Of a stretch of DNA of 64,000 nt, positions 22,621-60,657 are shown piece after piece. Numbering within the stretch: position 1 is the stretch's first letter; every line of letters begins with the position of its first letter. Below the pieces are notes generated by a model that searched no databases, was not told where the DNA came from, and worked only from the letters and a program-made list of their open reading frames with translations. This DNA comes from Tillus elongatus (Eukaryota > Arthropoda > Insecta > Coleoptera > Cleridae): the NCBI GenBank assembly GCA_964006375.1, contig OZ023267.1, positions 17,186,971-17,250,970 of the forward strand, in the 5' to 3' direction. A program made the translations under genes and the position numbers.

Positions 22621-23250
22621 GCAGAATAGTGAAGAGTACTCTAATATGGATATTTTACATTTATTTTATATCCATGAGGAATGCAATCGGATTGTAAGCA
22701 GAACATGCAGGATGTTTAACGAGAGGTATCCCACGCTATCGGCAATGACTAGAGGAAAATTCGCAAGGATAGAGGAACGATTTAAATTGACTGGAAGTGT
22801 CAAAACTTCACGACATGATCCAAAGCCAGTAACTGAAAATGAAGATAATGAGATAAACGTTTTGGCTTATTTTCAAGTTTACCCACGTAGCTCTATTCCT
22901 GCAGCTACTCGAGCATTGGGAATATCGAGTTCATCTGTGCATAGAATATTGAAATCTCATAAAATGCACCCATATTCAGAAATAGTACTACAAGGACTTC
23001 GACCTGGTGACCTATTAAAAAGACTAGAATTCTGCGAACACATGTTTCTGAATATTCAACAAGATGAGAATTTTCTCTCTAAAATTATCTGGACCGACAA
23101 ATCGAAATTTAGAAGGGAAGGAATTGTAAATAGGAGAAATAGTCATTTTAGGCAAGTGAAAACCCTAATAAATTTAGAGAAGGACGCTTTCAATCAAATT
23201 TTAGTTTTAATGTGCTTTGCATTATTATGGACAATAAGGTCTTATGAAAT
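22621..23250 (+). pseudogene. Mariner-like transposase, N-terminal half, truncated
   Basis: Begins MQNSEEYSNMDILHLF. Contains a paired HTH (MTRGKFARIEERFKLTGSV, then AATRALGISSSSVHRIL) and the first catalytic block IIWTDKSKF. After NRRNSHF it runs on briefly and is cut by the 3' end of a non-LTR element at about 23250. The second and third catalytic regions are missing. It resembles the 51421-52603 copy in layout. Confidence 0.8.
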
Positions 23251-23398
23251 TTACGAAGAAAATTTAAACGGTGTGGTGGTTTGTCTAACTTGTAACCATT
23301 TTGTATGTTTTATTAACTGCTTTTATTGTATATATTTTTTCTTTTTGTACTTATCTAAAATGGGCTCCTGGCTCGTTAATAAATAAATAAATTAATCT
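23251..23398 (+). mobile_element. 3' end of a non-LTR retrotransposon with (TAAA)n tail
   Basis: A short T-rich 3' UTR ending CTCGTTAATAAATAAATAAA. It interrupts the mariner-like reading frame. The coding part is absent. Confidence 0.5.
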
Positions 23399-23910
<512 letters not shown>

Positions 23911-24263
23911 AAGTAAATAAAATGAAGCTTCAGTTTAAAATTTCAAACTTTTGCAAAGCTTGATCTACTATACTTCTTTCAGAACCCAGTTGCCATGAAT
24001 ACTGGTAGAAAATCTTCTCAGGCAAAAGTTTTACTAATTTATAATGTAGGCACAGAAAGGCAAAAGTAAAATGAACCAATGGTATTATTTCTTTATTTTT
24101 GCCAAATATCACAGTTTGGCAACAACCACATATACAATTCACAAGATCAACACTATAGACCTCATGCAATATCAACAACAGAATATTTATTATAATTAGG
24201 AAAAAATATTACATATACCTACATAACCTAAAAATAAATACGTCTATAATTCAGATACTGCAG

Positions 24264-25605
24264 TTACTTGGTCTTCTTAGACTCTTCAGTTTCTACAGGT
24301 TGTTTTTCGATCACATTTCCATTGGCCTCAGCAGCTTTGGTAGCTTCAGTGGCTTCAACAGCTTTGGTGGCTTCGACAGTTTCGGTAGCTTCGACAGCTT
24401 TGGTAGCTTCTTCAGCTTTGGTGGCTTCGACAGCTTTGTTGGCATCATCAGGTTCAGCTGCATAACCAAATTCATTTTTCCTAGTCCTATCCACAGGATA
24501 TATCCAGCGTTGATAAAGGAACACTAAGAAAATGATATCATCCCTAAAACACCCTATCCTATACATAGTTGGCATTTTTATAACAAATGCAAACATATCA
24601 TCGATAAACGTGTTCAGAAATTTATAGGTCAACATGCGCCAAGGTAAATGTGCTACAGACTTCAGTTTATAGTTTATGAACAGCTGTGGCGTCATCATTA
24701 TGAATCCGAAAGTCAACAAGTATCCATAGAATAAATCTAAAACGAAGGAGTACCAGCCTTTGTGTTCAAGATACAACAATGCGTAGATGCTGTACCCTGC
24801 AAATAATGGAAAACAGAGCCAAGATAGATACTTAAAAGCTAATTTATCATACTGCTTGGTACTACTTTCAACATAGGAACCCTTATCTTTGAATATTAAC
24901 CTACCATTCTCCCATTTAATATCAACGACCTTCCAGATTTTCCAAAACTCAATACACAACCCCACAAAACAACTAATTCTAACAAGCGTATTAGTATCAT
25001 TATCTAATACGTACAATAAAACAATGAGAGACTGAAATACACTAAAGAAAACAGACCTAACTGAAAGACCTTCGAGCGAATTACGATTATTCCAAAACTG
25101 AATATCGTTTTTAAATGCCAACAGTTCAAATACGGAATGTAAAATGGAGACGGCTATCGTCACACCAAGAAGATAGGGGTTAGTGTCTAGAAGTGTTTCT
25201 TTTAAGGTATCTTGTTCCTCGTCTGTATGTTCTTCAGCGTCACCCCATATATTCCAAGACTGGCGCATAGTTTGCGCTGCATAGAGTTGCCATTTGAATA
25301 AAGTTAAGGGTTGGAATTCGATTCTTATGTTTAGTGTGTCATTCAAGGGTTTGTAGTCTCTGGCCATGTTCCAAAAATCGTTCCCATAAAGGATTGGTTG
25401 ATAATACCTTCCGTTCTCGGTAAATTTTACATACTGGTCTAAGGGAGCAGGTACTGATCCATACGCCCAGTTAGTATGATCAACAACTAAATTGAGAGTT
25501 AGGTTCGGGTGCCAGTGAGATATAATCTTTCCATCTTCAACTATGGCTTTTTCCGTTGAACCAGTAAGGAGATTTTTTGTGACACTCGATTTGAGTTTCT
25601 TAAAC
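24264..25605 (-). CDS. CLPTM1: CLPTM1 exon 3 (terminal)
   Basis: Acceptor GGTTTCAG at 25606, then codons FKKLKSSVTKN and so on to the stop at 24264. The open frame from the internal Met at 25367 is only the second part of this exon. The lumenal block HWHPNLTLNLVVDH and the membrane segments are here. An AATAAA on the minus strand (24191-24186) lies 73 bases past the stop. Confidence 0.93.
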
Positions 25606-27912
25606 CTGAAACCAATACACAGAAATTATGCACATATTTAATATGATAAGATAATACTTATTATTTATTTATTTATTGACAACCATCCTACAAAAATTAC
25701 AATATATAACAAACAAAAAAGTTCAGGACGCAGCAAGGGCGTTATAGTAGTGAATTTTCATAGTAAATGTACACTATTAGTAAGATATATGATTAAAACG
25801 AATTCTTTAAATTTAAATGGGCCTTGGAGATTGGTGTTAGAGTCCCAGTTAGCGATTATTTGAAAAAATTTATATTTTATATGGAGTTGGAAAATTAAAC
25901 TTTGGTCTTAGATATTAGATGTAAGTACTGCAAGTCTCTTTAAAGAAATTGTGTTACAAATTTCATTAGTCACAAAAGTTTTTCAGAAAAAAAAATTACT
26001 TACAAAGGGAATGTACCTGCCAAATTATAAATATGGCAGGTATTTTTTTATATTAATTGTTTGGATGGTTTTGTTTTAGTCAACCCAATCGAACTAGTTT
26101 TTGCAAACAATAAGCAAACAAGTTTTTTAAAACAAATTTGTAGTTATCAGCGTAGCTCATTGTTATTTTTCTTTAATTTAGTGCCCATGTTTCGTTTACA
26201 TAGGTGTTACTATGGTTCAAGATTGTTCATCAGCATTAGATACACTAAGAGGAATATATAATTGCATATCGTCTGCAAAACAGTGAAGAGTCGACAGTAG
26301 AGGAATGCTATTCACATCAGCGGTAAACAAGTTGAACAGAATTGGACCAGGTATTGATCCTTGGTGCACCCCCACCGATACTGGGCGGATCTCAGAGCAA
26401 TATCCATCATCAAGTCTCACCATCTGCGATCGACCACTAAGGTAGCTGGCAAACCATTGTAAAAGACGACCAGAAACTCCATAACTCAACAATTTAGCAA
26501 GTAAAAGAGAGTGGTCAACAGAATCAAAGGCCTTCGTTATATTCAGCATAACTAAAGCAGTAACATAGCCCTTATTCTGATGAGTGAGAATATCATTAAC
26601 TACAGAAAGTAGGACAGTTGATGAGCTATGACCGCGTTTAAAGGCAGACAGTTGAGAAGGTATAATACTTTCAGCAAATTCCGAGTTAACACAACTTAAG
26701 AGGAAGACGGGCATGATTATTGGCAATCGTAAGCTGGCAGGCACGAAGGTGCGTCCTGCGAACCTGATACCTAAGACATCGATATTTGTCACAAGACTTG
26801 CTACTGATGTTACTCAGGATGACCTTGTTGAGTACTTGTCTTCAACCTTTGGAAGTGATGAGGAATTTTCTGTTGTTCAGCAACCTGTGAGATCTGGGAG
26901 CTACAATGCCTATCGTGTTGAGGTGAAATCAGATTTAACTGCTCAACTACTGACGCCTTCTAACTGGCCTGAAGGTGTTAATGTGAAGAAATTTCACTTT
27001 TTTCGAGGAAGAAACACTCCAGTACCGGGAAGCATCTCGGTTAGGGGTGGATAGCTCAGTGGAGAGGACATTCTTAACGCTTTTTAGATCCTCGGTGGTA
27101 CAGGGACGAGAACGTGTGCCTATAAACCGAAGGGTACTGGGTGCGATCCCAGGGTACTCCTTTCACTTTTTCAGTACAAACTGTAACATTAACATCCACC
27201 GAGGTTCTGGCTTTGTATTTGAGCAAGTTGAATGTCTGCATGTTCCGCCCTTCGGAGGGGGCATAAAACCGTCGGTCCCGCGTCCATACGATGTTGGGCA
27301 CGTTAAATATCCCTACCCTCCTTAAAGAAAGGCAGGGGGTCGGGAAAATTTCCAGGATAGTGAGGTGAAACTGCTCCCTGGCGTCGGTGATTGACCATAG
27401 TCGCGGAAATAGGCCGACGTTAAAACACACATACACACGTCCCTACTTTTTGAAAATGATAAAATATTGCAGCTTACTATGTAAAACTGACAAACAAGGC
27501 AACCTCATAATAACAATTTAAAGTAAATTGAAAATCTTGGCTCGCTGCTTCGTCGCAGGGGTTCTTCTTTCCCTTCTGCATGCCTACAATCACACTCAAT
27601 GTGAACAAGAAAACAAGAACAATGTAAACAAGAAAAATTTGTTGGGAACAACCCCTAAGAAACCTACGGGACCTGCGGTGAATATAGAGGTTCTGCGTGC
27701 GGTAAACGTAATTTTAAGGAGGTGTAGCTGCAAAATGGGATAAAGGCAGCTTCCATTTAGATTTTTGTCTAAGATTTATTTAAATAGCATAGCAGTACAG
27801 ATAACGTCATCTGTCTTTGTCCAACATTGTAGATATTACATTATAGAATTCTGAAGTGATGTTGAGGATTATTAGTGAGACTTTCGGATAATTTCAGAAA
27901 TGGTCAGTTAAA

Positions 27913-28002
<90 letters not shown>

Positions 28003-31000
28003 CTCAAAAAATACTTCGCTGATTTGGACCAAATTTGGGAATTACCCTTATTTTGCTAATGGCTTGGATGAGTTCGTTCATCAAATCTTAACGGCCAATT
28101 TTTCTTAATAAAAAATTAAAAAATATTTTTTAAAACGCAATATCTCTCAATTTTCTAAGTGGTTGAAACAAAAATTTGCAACTTAAATAGACAGACGTGG
28201 TTGTGTACTAATTTTTAAGTCGTTTGATCAAAGGAAAATAAAGTTATTCGAAATTAATAATAAAATAATCCGCAAAATCACTTCAGATTCTGTAATGCAA
28301 TATCTACAATGTTGGACAAAGACAGATGACGTTATCTGTAGTACTATGCTATTTAAATAAATCGTAGGTAAACATCTAAACAATGGAAGTTGTTGCAAAA
28401 GGTCAGACATTGTGAGAGATACGACAGGGGCGTCATGTCGGTGCAGGACCAGGTAGTATGTTGTCACAACAACACTAGTTTACACAAAATTTTATAGATA
28501 GAGCTGTGTAACTAATAATTTTGTAAACTGTCAAGCCTTGGACTATTTATTTCCTAAGACCAGGACAAAGTTTGCATCCAAAAGCGCTAAATATTAACAT
28601 GTGAATGTATACTCATAAATAAAACATTTAATGGCAGTGATTCAATTCGTTTAAAAGCAATCTAGAACGACGTTTCAATATGTATAAATATTAAGCTTCC
28701 CATTCTTCACATTCACAATATTTAAAATTAAAAGCCATCACTCTCTCTCCCCTAGTTTAATCTGACCACACGTAGCTATTTGTCACAGAGAAGTGTGTAC
28801 GCTCATGCTCGGCGCATTGCATAACCTGGAAATCAACTCCGCTGATACTAATTGCTAATACTAGCATTGTAAACATTCAGATTATTTTTATATTCGGATG
28901 ATACGGATTCATATAACATAATATTCGGATGAATCCTCCGATTACGTTTTCACATTAAGAAGGGTATATGATATAAATATGGTACTTTTCCGGGGACCCT
29001 TAAGTGCAGTACAATTATACCAATTCCAAAGAGAGACAAAGATGTTCGCCCTGTGAATACTCTGCCGAGTGTTGAGAAGCTATTGTATATTGTCAGTTAA
29101 TGGATTATTTTCAGAAAAACAAACTGTTTGTTGGTTATCAGTCTGGGTTTAGAAAGCATCATTCTTGCGAGACTGCTTTGCAGCTGACGATTTCTAAGTG
29201 GAAGGAAGCAATAGATCAAGGGAAATATGTACTAGCTGTGTTTGTTGATCTTAAAAGAGCTTTCGAAACAATCGACAGGGATATTCTTCTGCGGAAGCTG
29301 GCATATTATGGTATTGGTGGAAATGTGCTAGGATGGCTGAGGCAATACTTGATGGGCAGGACACAGAGGACCAGATTAGAGAAAGAAATATCAGATGAGG
29401 TGGTGTGCTGCAATGGAGTTCCTCAGGGGAGTATACTCGGACCCCTACTTTTTATCATTTACATGAATGATATTAATTTCTGTGGAGATTTTGAATATAT
29501 AAGTTTGTTTGCTGACGGCACATTGATTGCCTGTACTGGAGACAATGTTGCAAATATGGTTACAAGCATGAATGAAGTTCTTCATAGGTTTGCTGCATAC
29601 CTGCATGTGAACAGACGGGCATTGAATGTGGACAAAACAAAAGCTATGTTATTGGGTAGTAAGTATAAGCTGAAGATGATAGATTGTAATAATGTAACTT
29701 TGATGATAGAAACCAAGAGGATAGAAGTTGTAAAAGAAATGAAATATTTGGGTTTTGTTTTGGATGAGGCACTTAGCTTTAAGAGTCACTCTGAGTACAT
29801 AAGCAAGAAAATAAGGAAAAAATTATTTTTGTTCAGCAGACTCAGTCACAATTTGTCAGTGTATGCTAGGATCACAGTGTATCGCACACTGTTACAACCT
29901 CATTTTGATTACTGTGCTACCTTGCTTCACATGATGGATCTGAACTCTCTGAATGTGTTACAGAAACTGCAGAATCGTGGAATGTGAATTTTCTTAAAAG
30001 TGAGCAGATATACACCTATCAAATTGATGCTAGCGACTTTGAACTAGCAATACAGATAGACTGTACTATTTAACGATGATATTTGTTTTTAACCTTGCAA
30101 AGAATCTGTTGCCAGCCTATTTCGATTCATTTCTGGTTTTTAACAGAGACATTCACCAATATAATACAAGGGGTGCTGATGGTCTACACATATATAGAAC
30201 CTATACAAGCGGAGCAATGAAGTCAGTGTTTTGTAGAGGTCTCAGTGAGTTTAACAGCTTACCTGATGATTTAAGAAACTGTGGTACATTGGGTTTATTT
30301 AGGAGAAAACTTTTTCAGTTATTGATGTTGAGAGCACATGTATGATTAAATGTTAATTTGTTTGTATGTATTAGGATTTCCTATATTGAAATAAACTTAT
30401 TATTATTATAATGTACAATTCTTATGAAAATTCACTACTATAAGGCACTTGCTGCGCCCCGAATTTGTTTAAAACCCTTTGTGTACTAAACAGCCACTTA
30501 TAAAAACTGATTTTCAAACACCTTCAGAATCATTAACTTTAGGTCGATTGTGGATGCAGACAAAAAAAATGTTAATCCCTTAGCTCGTAAGTGACCCTGA
30601 ACAAAAAGACCTGCCTGTAAATATGTACCAAATTTAAGGATTATTTCTCACCTATTAAGCTGCTTCTTAACATAGGAATACTGATTTTTGGCATAGTTTG
30701 GAGAATTAGGATTGGGGCTCTGCCCTAACCTAGTTAGATATGCATGTAAATATAACGATCCGTTGTTTTTTAAATAATCAGTCACTGGGATGTCTTTCTC
30801 AACTACATAAGATCCATCTTGGGATGGTCCAGATGTCCAGTCACCATACACCAGACCCTCTTTCAACCAAAATAAATTAGAAACATTGAAGTCAGTCAGT
30901 TCCTCATTTTCTGATAAATAAATGTGGAGAGACATGACAGTACCATTAGGAAACAAATTATGTGCAGCACGGGCTTGCACAGTCTTCCCCTCTGAATCAG

Positions 31001-31290
31001 TCGTGACTGGGGCTTGAGGCTTTTTGAAATAGGACATGATGAAATAAACTATCAGACATCTAATTACCAATGATTTGGTTATACTAAGGAAATTTTCCAT
31101 TCTAGTGGGCTGACGTGGCTGATTTGCTGGTGCTTCCTGAAAGAAGGGAAACAAATAAAAACTGCCCCATTTGAGAGAAAGGATCGATTTTTTTACTTAC
31201 AGAATTTTGGGCCTGAGATACATCTACAGTCTGATTGGACGTGGTAGCTACTTGCTCACTTGGTGGATCTTTTACTTGCGTGTCACTCAT
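24264..31290 (-). CDS. CLPTM1: CLPTM1 homologue (cleft lip and palate transmembrane protein 1), three coding exons, 638 aa
   Basis: CLPTM1-family proteins are multi-pass ER/plasma membrane proteins; in vertebrates CLPTM1 retains and traffics GABA-A receptor subunits. Exons: 31290-31201 (30 codons), 31136-30652 and 25605-24264; phases agree (0, then 2) and every junction has GT-AG. An N-terminal membrane segment (LVIRCLIVYFIMSYF) precedes a large lumenal domain with SLHIYLSENEELTDF and SLYLHAYLTRLGQSPNP. Exon 3 holds about five or six membrane segments, including PYLLGVTIAVSILHSVFELL and YLLTFGFIMMTPQLFINYKL, then the family signature MPTMYRIGCFRDDIIFLVFL with YQRWIYPVD. Human CLPTM1 is about 670 aa, so this is full length. 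The C-terminal tail is an unusual Ala/Thr/Glu/Val/Lys repeat. Intron 2 (5046 bp) is packed with repeats. Confidence 0.95.
25721..25763 (+). repeat. CGGGACGCAGCAAG family terminal repeat, left end
   Basis: GTTCAGGACGCAGCAAGGGC, then GTTATAGTAGTGAATTTTCA. It is the inverted partner of 30423-30467. Confidence 0.7.
26217..26708 (-). pseudogene. Reverse transcriptase fragment of a non-LTR element
   Basis: Minus-strand frame with IIPSQLSAFKRGHSSSTVLL, ITKAFDSVDHSLLLAKLL, GVHQGSIPGPILFNLF and the catalytic CFADDMQLY. PQG is changed to HQG. Both ends are truncated. It abuts an oppositely oriented ORF1 fragment at 26708/26713. Confidence 0.85.
26713..27034 (+). pseudogene. ORF1 (gag-like) fragment of a non-LTR element
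   Basis: Plus-strand frame KTSIFVTRLATDVTQDDLVE, then VKSDLTAQLLTPSNWPEGVN and VKKFHFFRGR, resembling the RRM-like C-terminal half of insect non-LTR ORF1 proteins. Its inverted placement next to the RT piece suggests a 5'-inverted insertion. Confidence 0.6.
27042..27437 (+). mobile_element. tRNA-derived SINE with conserved central domain
   Basis: The head has an A box TAGCTCAGTGG (27052-27062) and a B box GGTGCGATCCC (27140-27150), about 78 bases apart. The body contains TTCCGCCCTTCGGAGGGGGC, ATGTTGGGCACGTTAAA and GACCATAGTCGCGG. The end is a CA-rich run (27428-27437). The same body occurs in both arms of the foldback element (37085-37290 and its mirror). Confidence 0.75.
27748..28396. repeat. 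Inverted-repeat element with arms of about 125 bp, centre occupied by a (TA)n repeat copy
   Basis: The left arm (about 27750-27875) contains ATTTAAATAGCATAG, CAGATAACGTCATCTGTC and CCAACATTGTAGATATT. The right arm (about 28253-28395) is its reverse complement with a few changes. No coding sequence. Confidence 0.8.
27880..28225 (-). repeat. (TA)n-bearing interspersed repeat, copy b
   Basis: Reverse complement of the left part of copy a, including the TTGGGAATTACCCTTATTTT block, AGTTCGTTCATC and ACAGACGTGG. (TA)n is at 27916-28001. The hairpin end is missing or truncated. Confidence 0.8.
28985..30400 (+). pseudogene. Non-LTR reverse transcriptase, 5' truncated, catalytic motif mutated
   Basis: Plus-strand RT in two frames (29100-29987 and 30076-30345). 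Motifs: KRDKDVRPVNTLPSVEKLL (with a frame break), YQSGFRKHHSCETALQLTIS, FVDLKRAFETIDRDI, GVPQGSILGPLLFIIYMND. The catalytic site is FADG where FADD is expected, so this copy is dead. The C-terminal YNTRGADGLHIYRT with EFNSLPDDLRN follows a frameshift. The 3' end is AATAAACTTATTATTATTAT. Confidence 0.88.
30423..30467 (-). repeat. CGGGACGCAGCAAG family terminal repeat, right end
   Basis: ATGAAAATTCACTACTATAA, then GGCACTTGCTGCGCCCCGAA. Inverted relative to 25721-25763. Confidence 0.7.
30652..31136 (-). CDS. CLPTM1: CLPTM1 exon 2
   Basis: Acceptor CTTCAG precedes GAAGCACCAGC. It encodes residues 31-191 plus two bases and ends AATAG before the donor GTGAGA. It carries the first membrane segment and the first half of the lumenal domain. 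Confidence 0.93.
31201..31290 (-). CDS. CLPTM1: CLPTM1 exon 1
   Basis: Starts MSDTQVKDPPSEQ and ends at Ser30 with the donor GTAAGT. A polar cytosolic N-terminus. The following intron is only 64 bp (31137-31200). Confidence 0.93.
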
Positions 31291-31754
31291 TGTTACACAG
31301 TTTAGGAAAATGTTTGTTAATAGATAACTTTATTTAATTAATACATGTTGCACCAACCATCCAAAAATCTTAGTAGTAACGTAGTAATAGTAAATAAGGA
31401 AGAACTAGTCTCGTAACTAATCAATCTGTCAAGGTGGTCGCTCTGCTCTGAGTCACTCACTATACGTCAACGTCAAAATTATCATGTGATTTAATTAATG
31501 GAGAAGGAACAGGGGCGCCAATTCTCAACAAAAAATTACCAAAGTGATGGTGCTGTTCTGTTATGCTCTATGACAATGTAGGTGTCATGACAACGGATCC
31601 CAATGACGGTACCTTGACATGATACTTGTTATAATACATATTTTGTTGTAATTTAAATTCTACGCAAATCTGGCCGTTGGAAAAGTTTTGGTCAGTAGGA
31701 AAACCTTTAATTAATTAATTAATTTATCACTAGAAGGTTGTGTGTTAGGTTCGC
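31291..31754. promoter_or_regulatory. Upstream region of CLPTM1
   Basis: Probable promoter region, minus-strand direction. No TATA or initiator is convincing. No coding sequence. Confidence 0.3.
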
Positions 31755-32640
<886 letters not shown>

Positions 32641-32709
32641 TTACTTGTTAACTTTAACTTGCATCGATTTTTGCAATTAAAACTTATTTTAATTTGACAT
32701 CGCCTTGTC

Positions 32710-33050
32710 ACCATGGACGAAAAATGGACCCATCAATCTGATCGAGAGGCTAAAATGCAATAACCTATGTATCTACCGCATGGGCCACTGCATACATACA
32801 CATCAATACCTTCAAATCATCCAGAATAAAATTCTGAGAATGACTACTGGAGCACCATGGTTTGCCAGACACAGTCAGGTTCAGCCTAATCTGAAAATGT
32901 CTTCAATACTTGAGTTTACAATTCAACTATCCACCACTGTTCGCAAAAGCCGCTTCTCATCCAAATGTTCTTCTTCTCCGTAGCGCCACCGACTCGAGGA
33001 GCAACTACTAAGGCATTATAGTGTTCAAAGCTTATCCTGACACGCTAGCA
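32710..33050 (+). pseudogene. C-terminal fragment of a jockey-like RT protein
   Basis: Frames encode MGHCIHTHQYLQIIQNKILR and then MTTGAPWFAR, the pattern in the C-terminal region of insect jockey-type proteins. Very short and 5' truncated. Confidence 0.6.
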
Positions 33051-33336
33051 CCCCAGCGGTGAACAGATTGAACCCATGAATGTTTCGAAACATTCAAAAT
33101 CCAACTGTCACGTGTGAAGTGTGAAGAGATTCCCACGCAGGTATGGATGGAGCAAGGTCCGGTGGTACTCCATGGAGGGGGGTTTAGCGGGAGGAGATTC
33201 CCACACTACCTCAAATTCCGACACAATGCGGTTTATGATTGAGTTTGTTCATTAGGTTTTTTATAATTCCCGTATCCAAAAAGAAATGTTTCGTATAGTA
33301 GTAGTAGCACAGCATCTAGTGCTGTGATAATGGTGG

Positions 33337-33341
<5 letters not shown>

Positions 33342-33407
<66 letters not shown>
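33342..33407. repeat. (TA)n microsatellite
   Basis: A pure TA run in the CLPTM1-eEF1G intergenic region. Confidence 0.95.
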
Positions 33408-33409
<2 letters not shown>

Positions 33410-35563
33410 CTAGTAAAGCACAATGATGATATCTAATAAGAGCAAGACCGCGCGGTTTCTATAAGAACAAAATGCATCCAGCTTTACATATACTTATATA
33501 GGTACATTGTTCTCTGCACTATTAAAAAAGTAATTAGATTGATGGTTTTAAATCGTCGATTATTTGTACACACTATTTAATACGTGTATATAACATTTTA
33601 TGTTTCTTAAAGCTGTTGGGGAAATATAAGTCCTAGTTACGTGCGAAATGATGACTGCAATATCTACATTTCACATAACACGAATCACAGCATACATTCT
33701 TATGATGTGGCACGGAATGACGAGCTCTAGAAATAAGAGCGAATCGGCTATGGGCTCTGTGTTTCTATTATGGTCAAAATCCATCTAAACTTTACATAAT
33801 ATATTAAATTACCAAAGCTTTGTGGCAGCCTCACTTAATATTCACTATCCTAATTTTCGATATAAAAGGAAATGTATTAGAATTGTTCATTCTCTTATGA
33901 CGTTACCTTTGTTAGTGAAACGATTGTCAGGGGGTTATAAAGATGTTGTGGTGATTTGGGTTCTATAGGTGTACTTACCAGTGCCCATCCAGGGTTTCAA
34001 TCTTCATTCCGGAAATATATTATTAAAAAAATAATAGGTAGGTAGGTATTGATATATTTAATTATTATAAAAAAATTACTTCTATACTTTATTATATTTC
34101 AACTTCAGCAGCATAAAATTTTATAGCGGACACTACTAACTAAAAAGCTGGACTTCTTTAAAAAACACTGACAAAGAAAATTTGAAACTTGTCAAAAATG
34201 TTAGACATCAAACTATGCTTGATTCATTAGAAAGTATTTTTATATTAAGGTCTATTAAGAACAAAACTTCATAAAATCGTGCGGCACCTGTAATTTCAAG
34301 CCCTTTATTTTCTCTTTGCATTTGATCGCTTAAATCATGATATAATGATTTAGAAGAGATATGATATTGCGCATATGCCCCGCCCCTTCCTATGACGTCA
34401 CGCGGTGAGTAACGTTATAGAAGTCCAACTACACATTTAAAACAAAGTCATTCGCAATCAAAAAGTTTCTATACGTCAGTTTATTGCGGTTGAAGTTACG
34501 CACATGTTGTCTTTTTCAGATAATATAGATCGCAGCACTTAATTTAATCTTTTTCATTTTTATTACTTCCATTGTATGCACTTAAATATTAGTAAAATAC
34601 GTAATTTGTTAAGAGTTGTGATGAAACGTCAAACCCCATTGCACGACAGCATATTATTGTTGCATTTGACTCACCACTTGACACCTTGCGCGTGACAGGT
34701 CTAAAAATAGGTAGTCTGAATATCATATCTCTCGTTATTTGTATCATGGCTTAAATACTCCTAATTTGTCTGGTAGAATAATAAATTATTGTCAATAACT
34801 CGACCGGTTTATACATATACGAATCTCTATGTTTGTCTCGACTTAAAGACCTGTTCGGTTTGTTGTATCTATGTAGTCAATATAAATACTTTCACGTAGA
34901 ATTAAAATCAATATACACATAGTTTTTATGTAGTATTTTAGTTGAATGATTTATCCTTTGTTAGAGTTAACATGGTGAGACAGACATCTGGGTTTTTAGT
35001 TTTCTATTTAAATAAAAAAGATGAGTTGAGTTGATGTTGTTTATCTCACCAGATGTCTTTATCGGCATGAACCAATATCCACATAGTAAATTTCTAGATC
35101 GAAAGGAAACGTGCTGATTCTTTAAATAACTCTGGTCCTTTTAAACCTATATTAGATAAGGGTCATAAATTTGTCGACCAGAAGATTAAAGCAGGTCTCC
35201 GACCTAGTAGTTTCACTGCGCAATAAACAAACGATCGTTCTTGGACGACAACTTTACTTCGGACTAGTTCGTTTACCTTGACGCGATATAAATATACGGG
35301 ATCTAGTTTTTAATGTTAGAATTTTCTTCCTTTGAAGATGTTGACATTGTCAACGAAACGATCGTAGGGTCTCTGAAATATGTGTTGTGATGATTTGGGG
35401 GTTCTCCAAGTTTACTTATTAGTGCTCATCACAGGTTTCAGTTTTCACATAGTTCTTTAAAAAATATAAAAAGCAAAACTGTGATGCCAACATAAAAAAA
35501 CTACAAGTATTATCATTATCATCGGCACCAACATTACCGATATATACGTTCCTTAATTCTCCT
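33408..35563. other. Upstream region of eEF1G with a diverged direct repeat
   Basis: A block beginning GAAACGAT(T/C)GT, with GTGATGATTTGGG or GTGGTGATTTGGG and TTACTTA or TACTTAC, occurs at about 33917-34008 and again at 35355-35450. No coding sequence recognised. Confidence 0.5.
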
Positions 35564-35570
35564 TCTTTCT
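35564..35570 (+). promoter_or_regulatory. TCT-type polypyrimidine initiator of eEF1G
   Basis: TCTTTCT sits inside a pyrimidine tract (35558-35575) 27-33 bases before the start codon. It matches the YC(+1)TTTYY initiator used by insect ribosomal-protein and translation-factor genes. Transcription from 35565 would give a 32-nt leader beginning with a TOP-like tract. Confidence 0.5.
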
Positions 35571-35596
35571 TCTTCACGATTTGCCAACTGGAGACA

Positions 35597-60657
<25,061 letters not shown>

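Larger units (their letters stand above)
25606..30651 (-). other. CLPTM1 intron 2, repeat-filled (5046 bp)
   Basis: Nearly all of it (25721-30467) lies between an inverted pair of the CGGGACGCAGCAAG terminal repeat. Only about 115 and 185 bases flank that interval. Inside are RT fragments, a SINE, an inverted-repeat element and a (TA)n repeat. Confidence 0.8.

Noticed and set aside
26713..27054. Host RNA-binding protein gene
   Set aside because: The RRM-like segment is short, abuts an RT fragment and runs into a SINE; a retroelement ORF1 remnant is more likely.
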